A DNA stretch of 12,898 bases from contig DAOVBC010000026.1 in assembly GCA_030670715.1 (NCBI GenBank), forward strand, positions 1 to 12,898, in the 5' to 3' direction. Shown one piece after another: positions 6,177-12,522 of the stretch (position 1 is its first letter; each line of letters opens with the position of its first letter). Origin of the DNA: Deltaproteobacteria bacterium. Its GTDB lineage: Bacteria; Desulfobacterota; Desulfobacteria; Desulfobacterales; SG8-13. The notes beneath the pieces were generated by a model. That model was not told the DNA's origin, did no database searches, and saw only the letters and a program-made list of their open reading frames with translations. The translations under genes and the position numbers were made by a program.

Positions 6177-9100
6177 CTATCCATTCCGCTCGAACTGCGT
6201 CAGGCTGATTGCCTGCTTTTCTCCTCTGTCAACCATCAGTTTTTCATATTGAGCTTTGAGGGTGTCATCCAGTGACCGCCAGATCAGAAGCTGTTTGCGC
6301 AAGTCATCCAGAAACGCTTTGTTAATCCGCCTCCAGGCGTTGGCTTCTCCGGCGAGACGCTCCAGCCGTACCTGGATTTCAATAGATCCGGGGTCTCCGG
6401 TTGCTGCGCAAAAGGCAATCTCGACATTTTGCGTAATCCCGAAATCAAAAGGTGCCAGCCAGATATGCACGAAAAATTGTAGTAAATCTTCAGCAATAGC
6501 TTCCCCGGCCGGCTTTACCGGCTGTTCGGTGCCGGATTCCCGGCATTTTGCCAGGCGGAAGTTTAATTCGCCGGCCGAAAAAAGCCCGTGCGACACGTCC
6601 TGGTGCCCTTCGAAATGCTCAAGAAGATATCCGCCGACACTCAGATGTTCCCTGTAATTCATCAGAAACGGCAGCTCCAGGTCAATTCTGTTGCCCACCG
6701 CTTCCGGGAGCTTCCAGGAACGATTGACATCCGGGATAGCGATTTCAGCAGCCACCCTGGAGGGGTAAATGACCGAGATCAAAACCACCAGTATGACCAG
6801 GACCATGGCAGCTACACCGGCCATGGAAGAATAATTCACTGTTATTCCCGACCAGAGGGCAGTGCCGGCAAAAAAACTGGCTGTGACCTGTGCCAGCAAA
6901 TACCCCAGAACGACACTTAGCACGGCAAAGGCCAATGCCTCGGCAATAAACAAAAACGATACGTGAGAGGGCGCCAGCCCGACCGAGGTATAAATGCCGA
7001 TCTCATGTTTTCTCTCATAGACACTGCCGATCATCGTGTTAAGCACAATGAAAACAGAAATGATGAGTGGAATAACGACGTTGGGAACACCGCTGTAGCT
7101 CATGGTATCGCTGGCCTGGTATATATAAATACCGTCCGGTTCTCCTGCAAAAAGAGTGAGAGCGAACCGGTCAACCAGGTTTTCAGCCGTTGACCGGTTT
7201 ACTAATCCGGCTTCAGGTCTTATGGCAACAGCCTTGAAATGTCCACCGGCTGCCATCAGGCTTTGGTAGGGAATAATTACCGTAAGGTCGCCGGAAATGT
7301 GCTGGTAGCGACTCTGAAATGACCGGACATCTTCACCCGATTCCATGGCTTCCAGCTCGACCTCGCTCATTTCCATTGTGACTTCACTGGGAAAGATAAC
7401 AGGCGTCAATGGCTCTCCGTCAAGATCCGCCCTTTCCATAAGCGCTTTTCCCGAAAAAACACCCACGACCTGAAACGGCATCCCCCACAGTAATACGGAT
7501 ATGTCTTCCAAACGCCCCGGGTCGATACCCAGATCCCGGGCCATCCTTTCGGGCAGCAATACCACCCGGCGCTCATCCGGATAAAACCACCTCCCGCCGA
7601 TCAAAATACGGTCCAGACCGGTGACTTCAACTTCATCTGCGGAAAGACCGATCACCCCACCGGCCTCGTAGACCCGATTTTTCAATCGCACCGGCACATT
7701 CAGGGCGCGGGTCGGATCCTGATCTTCCAGCCATACTCTGGGGGCGGCCGTTCCTTTCCCCTCGAAATGATTTGATATAATGGCGAGCGCTTCTGCCGGC
7801 AGATCTTTCCAGTTGAAATTTTTATATAAATACCCCAGATACGGCGACTGCTCCTGCAGTAAAAGCCGGGTGCGATGCCGCATCGATTTAACGGAAGTAA
7901 AGCTCATCACGGTAAAGGTAAGAATAATAAGGGTTGTGCAGGTCAGCACAGTTCGTAACCGGCGGCGCCTTAAATTGCTGACGCCGAGTAAAAACGCCGC
8001 CACAAAGGCTTTCCATCGTCCTATTTCAGCGGCTTTCTTTTGCATGGCACGTCTCTGGAGTTTGGTCATCTCCTCTTCAAATCGAAAATAGATAATCAGA
8101 GTGACAATCAGAGACAGTCCCATGATGAAAAAGGCCAGGATCACTACGGTGGGGCTGTAGGCAAGCTTGAAGGCCGGATGAACGTTGTAAATAACAGCGA
8201 TGAGCAAAAGCAGGATACCGCAAAAGGCAATGATTCTTTTATGAATGTTCGAATAGGAAAAGATCAGCCGCTCCATGCAGAATGCAAAGGGCACGAAAAG
8301 AGCAATGTAAAAAAGGACGCCGAAGAGAACATCTTTTTGCGTTTTTTCCACATCATTATATACCCGACTCGCAAGGGCCCAGGACCGGGTGGCCGCCTCG
8401 GCAAAACGATCATAGACTTTATCCTGCAAAGCCTTTGCGGCCGCATTCAGCGCGGCCACCCCTTGTTGGCGCAGTTGCGATATCCTTTCATTATATATGC
8501 CGTGCTTCTCAAGATTTTCAATCCGCGGGCCAAGCAGGGCCCACATGTCGCGGGCCACCCGGTAGTCGGTATGTATCAGGTTTGGCCAATCATCCACAAG
8601 ATAGCCGACCCCATCCGGTCGCTTATCATCTGCATTGAGCAGGATCATCTTTTTTTGCAGGACCGTATCGGAAAGGGTCATCTTCATGCGGGTACCGGGC
8701 TCCAGATACATCGAAGCAATGATGGATGAACGCGTGTCGATTCTACTCCACCAGTAACGGGCGGGTTTTGCCTCTCTTCGTCCGTCAATGAGCTGAATTT
8801 TGGTCATGTACCGGAAACTGCGCGGTTCGAGAAGATTGAAAATCGATGTTTGTTTACAGCCGAATATGACCAGCGTCGTCTCGACATTACTGCGCTCGAT
8901 TTTCAACCGGTACGCCGGCTTTCCAGTCTGCTTTTTTTCAATGGCCCACGTCACGGCTCCGGTGTCCGGATCAAACTTGTATCCCTCGATGATGACCTTG
9001 TCCCGTACCAGTTTTTTGGTGGCCACCCCTTTAAGGTAAAACTTTCCCATACTGTCAACCATGCTGTAATAGCGGCCGGGGCCCTGGAAAGCCATGATCA

Positions 9101-11279
9101 CCATACCCGGTGCCGGCTGGTCGGGAAAGAGTTCCCCATGGCGTAAAAACTTCGCCTTGCCGGATACATTGGTAAATCCATTCCTGGGAAACTGCCCGTG
9201 GTGCAGCCGGGGGGCTTTGGTTAATAAGTTCACCAGAGCTGCGATCTGGGTACTCTGGTTGGCGGCGAACTGCCGGTTTATATTATTCGGAAGATCTGAG
9301 GGGGTCCCCCAGCGGGGCCTTGCGTCGTTAACGGTCACCAGGGTGAAACCGATGTAACCGGCAAGAGCGCTGACCTCTCCGCCCAGTGGAGGGCGATCCA
9401 GAAAATAACTCTGCCAGGAGCGTTTCCGGCTGGGTCGCAGGGTATCCCGGTAAAGTACGGGTCCTTCTGAAACGTCCTTTAGACTTGATGCACTTTCCCT
9501 CAGAGCTTCCTCGAGAGTGCTGTATGCCGGGGTTCTGTTCACACGCGATCTGAGTGAATGCAACCAGCCGTAATTAAATGCCCCAAATCCGTCGCCATGA
9601 CTCGACAGATGAAGGGAAACCACTGCGGCAATTTCCGCCGATTTGGCAAGATTGCGAAAACGCCGGGCGCTTTTAAGGGTTTTCAACTGTTTCCCGGCAT
9701 CGGCAAGGATGCGTGTGTACTCTTCAATGGAAGGCGGAATGAGGCGTTCAATGGCCTTTAGCTCTTCATCAGAAATATCGGTCAGGTTGGTTTTCCATCC
9801 GAGGCGGCGCAGGACCGTCCTCTCTTGGACCAGATTATCGATAATCTCCTGGTTTTTGTCCCCGGTCGTATCCAGTCGCAACCGCATAAGCCTGCGGGAG
9901 ATGGAATCAACTTCGGTCTTTAAGCGCTCGCTGACGGCATCCAGCAGTAAATCTGCGGTTGCGTCTTCCTCCGATATCGCCGCCGCCCGGAAAGATGACA
10001 CACCGCGCTTGCCGGCATCGTCCAGCAGTGACAGAACTTTGCGCGTGTGCTTTACCGTCGCCTTGAGGTCTTTTCCCAGCCTGCGCATGTCTTTCGAGCG
10101 AAAGCGAATACTCCAGATCATCTCGCGCATTCCGGCCAGAGTCTGGGCGTGACCGGCAGTGGCAACGAGAAGTACCGACCTTCCCGGCGGCTGCCGGATA
10201 AAAACACGGGCAAGTTTCAATAAGGTGGCGATACTGACCGCTTCATCCGCTCCGGGGGACAGTCCCGGAACAAAGACCGTGCTGTCATAAAAGGCTTCAA
10301 CGATGACCAATTCATCGCGCAGATCGGGATCGGTCCCGGAGATGAGACCGTAAATGTTTTCTCCCTGAACCTGCTGCCACGTTGTATCGGAGTGCAGCCT
10401 TATGTTTTGAAAAATCAAGCCGGCCGGTGCTGTTTCAAAGGGGCCGAATACTTTCCGTGCCTCGGACCGCTGCATCCGAAACCGCGGAAAATGAACCGGA
10501 GACAGCTCCATTTTGTCTTCAAAAAGCATTTTGGGTGTGGCATCGCCGTCAAGATAAATCAAAGCTTTCGCTCCCAGGGATGCGGCATGAATCCAGTTCT
10601 TGCTCGAATCGATATCCATCAGAACGATGGATCCTTGAATCTGTTTACCGTTAAAATGATGCAATTCCCCGAGCCCGACATAAACCAGCGGACCCTCAAG
10701 GCCCCGGGACAGTATCGTCTGTGGAGATATGGCGTTGAGAAAAAACGGTCGGACAGGAACGGTAAAATTCTTTTGGGGTACGATCAGGCGACTGCCTTTG
10801 TGTCGCCGAACCGGTAAATTAAACAGATGGCTGCCGACGGTATCAATTCCCAGTTGTTTGAATTGCTCCTTGATATAGGCTGCAGCGGAATTGCAACCGG
10901 GAGTGCCGGTGCTCCGGTCCTCGAAAGATGCGAACTTCTCGATGTCGGCCATGAATTGACTACCCGGCAATTCTTGATCAGCCGCACTTGCCGGAAGTGA
11001 AATGAGAATAGTGAGCGCCCAAAGTAAAAGAATCGGCGAAACGGCGAAACGGCGAAACGGAGATTTACGAAACGGCGAAACGGAGAAACGAAGAGAGAGA
11101 TGAATCGGGGAAACGGAGAAACGGGAAAGAGATAGAGACGGAGAAACGATGAAACGGAGAAACGGAGATTTACGAAACGGGGAAACGGAGAAACGGAGAA
11201 ACGGAGCGAAGTAAAATAAGTGCCGGCACACTCTTTCGAGTTTAATAATTGAATTTTTTAGACTAAAAAAAACAAACAT
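6177..11279 (-). CDS. M28-peptidase-like/FtsX permease fusion protein, 1700 aa
   Basis: A composite envelope protein. Residues 1-25 precede a repeat-encoded segment (26-82). A signal-peptide-like core ILLLWALTILISLPASA covers 83-99, with likely cleavage near 99-100. Residues 101-380 resemble an M28 peptidase with an inserted PA-like domain (about 195-250), but the motifs are altered: HxD is FYD (330-332), the bridging Asp is kept in PGADE (Asp345), and the EE pair reads HA (377-378). A helical region follows, then SLHLSSHGDG (555-564) and a carboxypeptidase-regulatory-like beta domain around 705-800. Three membrane segments (about 984-1001, 1016-1031, 1044-1065) precede an Arg-rich MacB-like first segment (1104-1128), an extracytoplasmic domain, and the FtsX core at about 1398-1510 with YERKHEIG at 1421-1428. 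A C-terminal domain of about 180 residues is unrecognised and probably cytoplasmic. It likely works with the adjacent ATPase. The start is supported by GAGG nine bases upstream of the ATG. Confidence 0.87.
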   Translation of the reverse strand: MFVFFSLKNSIIKLERVCRHLFYFAPFLRFSVSPFRKSPFLRFIVSPSLSLSRFSVSPIHLSLRFSVSPFRKSPFRRFAVSPILLLWALTILISLPASAADQELPGSQFMADIEKFASFEDRSTGTPGCNSAAAYIKEQFKQLGIDTVGSHLFNLPVRRHKGSRLIVPQKNFTVPVRPFFLNAISPQTILSRGLEGPLVYVGLGELHHFNGKQIQGSIVLMDIDSSKNWIHAASLGAKALIYLDGDATPKMLFEDKMELSPVHFPRFRMQRSEARKVFGPFETAPAGLIFQNIRLHSDTTWQQVQGENIYGLISGTDPDLRDELVIVEAFYDSTVFVPGLSPGADEAVSIATLLKLARVFIRQPPGRSVLLVATAGHAQTLAGMREMIWSIRFRSKDMRRLGKDLKATVKHTRKVLSLLDDAGKRGVSSFRAAAISEEDATADLLLDAVSERLKTEVDSISRRLMRLRLDTTGDKNQEIIDNLVQERTVLRRLGWKTNLTDISDEELKAIERLIPPSIEEYTRILADAGKQLKTLKSARRFRNLAKSAEIAAVVSLHLSSHGDGFGAFNYGWLHSLRSRVNRTPAYSTLEEALRESASSLKDVSEGPVLYRDTLRPSRKRSWQSYFLDRPPLGGEVSALAGYIGFTLVTVNDARPRWGTPSDLPNNINRQFAANQSTQIAALVNLLTKAPRLHHGQFPRNGFTNVSGKAKFLRHGELFPDQPAPGMVIMAFQGPGRYYSMVDSMGKFYLKGVATKKLVRDKVIIEGYKFDPDTGAVTWAIEKKQTGKPAYRLKIERSNVETTLVIFGCKQTSIFNLLEPRSFRYMTKIQLIDGRREAKPARYWWSRIDTRSSIIASMYLEPGTRMKMTLSDTVLQKKMILLNADDKRPDGVGYLVDDWPNLIHTDYRVARDMWALLGPRIENLEKHGIYNERISQLRQQGVAALNAAAKALQDKVYDRFAEAATRSWALASRVYNDVEKTQKDVLFGVLFYIALFVPFAFCMERLIFSYSNIHKRIIAFCGILLLLIAVIYNVHPAFKLAYSPTVVILAFFIMGLSLIVTLIIYFRFEEEMTKLQRRAMQKKAAEIGRWKAFVAAFLLGVSNLRRRRLRTVLTCTTLIILTFTVMSFTSVKSMRHRTRLLLQEQSPYLGYLYKNFNWKDLPAEALAIISNHFEGKGTAAPRVWLEDQDPTRALNVPVRLKNRVYEAGGVIGLSADEVEVTGLDRILIGGRWFYPDERRVVLLPERMARDLGIDPGRLEDISVLLWGMPFQVVGVFSGKALMERADLDGEPLTPVIFPSEVTMEMSEVELEAMESGEDVRSFQSRYQHISGDLTVIIPYQSLMAAGGHFKAVAIRPEAGLVNRSTAENLVDRFALTLFAGEPDGIYIYQASDTMSYSGVPNVVIPLIISVFIVLNTMIGSVYERKHEIGIYTSVGLAPSHVSFLFIAEALAFAVLSVVLGYLLAQVTASFFAGTALWSGITVNYSSMAGVAAMVLVILVVLISVIYPSRVAAEIAIPDVNRSWKLPEAVGNRIDLELPFLMNYREHLSVGGYLLEHFEGHQDVSHGLFSAGELNFRLAKCRESGTEQPVKPAGEAIAEDLLQFFVHIWLAPFDFGITQNVEIAFCAATGDPGSIEIQVRLERLAGEANAWRRINKAFLDDLRKQLLIWRSLDDTLKAQYEKLMVDRGEKQAISLTQFERNG
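11034..11204. repeat. 8-bp tandem repeat tract (GAAACGGA type) inside the fusion-gene reading frame
   Basis: On the + strand the tract is built from degenerate 8-bp units GAAACGGA/GAAACGGC, with interruptions. On the coding strand this is CCGTTTCT, whose three-phase translation is the octapeptide PFLRFSVS. It encodes residues 26-82 of the 1700-residue fusion protein, just before the signal-peptide core. A 37-bp segment occurs twice (11054-11090 and 11159-11195) with one difference, showing growth by segmental duplication. None of the three frames of the coding-strand unit contains a stop codon. Confidence 0.9.
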
Positions 11280-11288
11280 TTCGTTTAG

Positions 11289-11293
11289 CCTCT
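11289..11293 (-). promoter_or_regulatory. Ribosome binding site of the fusion gene
   Basis: AGAGG on the - strand (complement of CCTCT at 11289-11293) ends nine bases before the ATG at 11279. This fixes the upstream start and means the repeat tract is translated. Between the signal-peptide core and this ATG the only alternative start codon in frame is GTG at codon 17, which also lies before the tract. Confidence 0.7.
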
Positions 11294-11314
11294 TTCATCC
11301 GTTATAAAAACGCT

Positions 11315-11480
11315 CCGTTTCCCCGATTCTCCGCTTCTCCGCTTCATCCCCTGCGCCGTTTCCCCGGTAATCCGTAACAAATACTCTCCGTTTCGCCGGT
11401 TCTCCGTTTCATCCCCAGTGCCGTTTCCCCGATTCTCCGCTTCTCCGTTTCATCCCCTGTGCCGTTTCGCCGCTTGCCGG
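11315..11480. repeat. 8-bp tandem repeat tract (CCGTTTCT type), inverted relative to 11034-11204
   Basis: Degenerate 8-bp units (CCGTTTCC, CCGATTCT, CCGCTTCT, CCGTTTCA and similar) fill most of the spacer between the ATPase and fusion genes. A 48-bp segment is present twice, at 11315-11362 and 11421-11468, with two differences. The tract is in the opposite orientation to the one at 11034-11204, so the two can pair across the roughly 110 bases that hold the ribosome binding site and start codon of the fusion gene. No small gene is seen in the spacer 11280-11529. Confidence 0.88.
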
Positions 11481-11486
11481 TTTTTC

Positions 11487-11521
11487 GCGCTTTGCGCTCT
11501 GCTCTCTGCGCTTTGCGCCAT
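11487..11521. repeat. GCGCTTT heptamer tandem repeat
   Basis: Five in-phase 7-bp units: GCGCTTT, GCGCTCT, GCTCTCT, GCGCTTT and GCGCCAT. The array ends eight bases from the stop codon of the ATPase gene. No inverted partner arm is seen nearby. It abuts the 8-bp CCGTTTCT tract, so two unit families share one spacer. Confidence 0.8.
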
Positions 11522-11529
11522 GCATTTTT

Positions 11530-12267
11530 CTATTCCCTCTCCTCAATGGTGCCGAGTGAAATGGAAAGTTCTTCCCGGTTTTCTATCTTATCGACTCGTC
11601 CGTCCCGGATCCATACGACCTGGTCCGAAACGTTCAGCATTTTAAAATCGTGGGTGGCGGAAATAACGGTGACCTTTCTCTCCTGGCTCAGGTTTTTAAG
11701 CAAAGCAATGATTTCTTCGCCGGTACTCAAATCGAGATTGCCTGTCGGTTCATCGGCCAGGATGATAGCCGGGTCATTGGCCAGGGCCCGGGCCACCGCA
11801 ACGCGCTGCTGCTGTCCCCCGGAAAGCTCCGATGGTTTGTGCTGAAATCGATCGCCCAGTCCCACCAGGTCCAACAGGCCGATCCCTTTTTCCACTGCTT
11901 CGTCATTATTCATTCCGGCAAATATCATTGGCAGGGTCACATTTTCAAGGGCCGTCATCACCTGAATAAGGTTGAATGTCTGAAATATGTACCCGATCTT
12001 GCGGCACCTGAGCCATGCCAGCTCATACGCATCCAGTTGGGCGATATCGACTTCATCGATGAACACCTTGCCGGTGGTGGGTTTGTCCAGGCCGCCGATC
12101 ATGTTGAAAAGGGTGCTTTTCCCGGATCCCGAGGGACCCATGATGGAAATATAGTGGCCAACTAAAATTTTAAGATTGATGCCCTTCAGGGCCTCCACTT
12201 CCAGCTTTCCCAGCTGAAACTTCTTGGTCACTCCGGAAACACGAACAATGTTGTGGTTATCTGGCAT
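11530..12267 (-). CDS. ABC transporter ATP-binding protein, LolD/MacB type
   Basis: A complete ABC ATPase of 245 residues, normal for the LolD/MacB/FtsE group that drives FtsX-type permeases in mechanotransmission or lipoprotein release. All motifs are intact: Walker A GPSGSGKST (44-52), Q-loop Gln96, signature LSGGQ (148-152), Walker B IILADE (168-173) followed by the D-loop (GNLD), and switch His206. The two-gene neighbourhood of FtsX-type permeases, one partial upstream (12523-12898) and one fused to an M28-like domain downstream, makes it their likely shared motor at the inner membrane. I chose ATG 12267; an in-frame TTG at 12273 would add two residues, and the Shine-Dalgarno is weak for both. 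Spacers on both sides are packed with short tandem repeats, so the gene may be expressed by read-through from the permease. Substrate unknown. Confidence 0.95.
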   Translation of the reverse strand: MPDNHNIVRVSGVTKKFQLGKLEVEALKGINLKILVGHYISIMGPSGSGKSTLFNMIGGLDKPTTGKVFIDEVDIAQLDAYELAWLRCRKIGYIFQTFNLIQVMTALENVTLPMIFAGMNNDEAVEKGIGLLDLVGLGDRFQHKPSELSGGQQQRVAVARALANDPAIILADEPTGNLDLSTGEEIIALLKNLSQERKVTVISATHDFKMLNVSDQVVWIRDGRVDKIENREELSISLGTIEERE

Positions 12268-12327
12268 GGTCAATCTCGCTTGTATTTGATGCTTCAGATC
12301 TGTCCATAAAATTTTTCATAAACACGC

Positions 12328-12369
12328 GATTCTCGATACTGGATTCTGGATACTGGATACCGGATCAAG
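12328..12369. repeat. GATACTG heptamer tandem repeat, single arm
   Basis: Six in-phase 7-bp units (GATTCTC, GATACTG, GATTCTG, GATACTG, GATACCG, GATCAAG) in the spacer between the ABC permease and ATPase genes. This is the same family and orientation as the array at 1892-1954, over 10 kb away, so the family is dispersed. No inverted arm is seen beside it. Confidence 0.85.
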
Positions 12370-12400
12370 GAAATAGTTTTTCTATTCTTCTTTGCATCAT

Positions 12401-12440
12401 CGTTTCCCCGGTTCTCCGTTTCTCCGGTTCACCGGTTCTC
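12401..12440. repeat. 8-bp tandem repeat (CCGTTTCT family), single arm
   Basis: Five in-phase 8-bp units: CGTTTCCC, CGGTTCTC, CGTTTCTC, CGGTTCAC and CGGTTCTC. It belongs to the same family as the tracts at 11034-11204 and 11315-11480, in the orientation of the latter. Confidence 0.85.
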
Positions 12441-12482
12441 GGGATCATTCATACTTATAGAATCGTTCAACCGGCATACTTT

Positions 12483-12517
12483 GAACCCTGAACCCTGAAC
12501 CTTGAACCTGGAACCCA
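12483..12517. repeat. GAACCCT heptamer tandem repeat, single arm
   Basis: Five in-phase 7-bp units (GAACCCT, GAACCCT, GAACCTT, GAACCTG, GAACCCA) end five bases from the stop codon of the ABC permease gene. It is the third unit family within one 255-bp spacer (12268-12522). No gene or clear promoter was seen in that spacer. Confidence 0.88.
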
Positions 12518-12522
12518 TATTG

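Noticed and set aside
8040..8729. 229-codon + strand reading frame
   Set aside because: It is antisense to the fusion gene, is hydrophilic and low in recognisable pattern, and has no family resemblance; it is a shadow of the opposite strand.
11034..11279. Start of the fusion gene downstream of the repeat tract
   Set aside because: Between the tract and the signal-peptide core there is no ATG, GTG or TTG in frame, while the ATG at 11279 has a well-spaced GAGG.
11418..11845. + strand reading frames starting in the 8-bp tract
   Set aside because: Open only because the repeat unit lacks stops; they run antisense into the ATPase gene, whose motifs are intact on the other strand.
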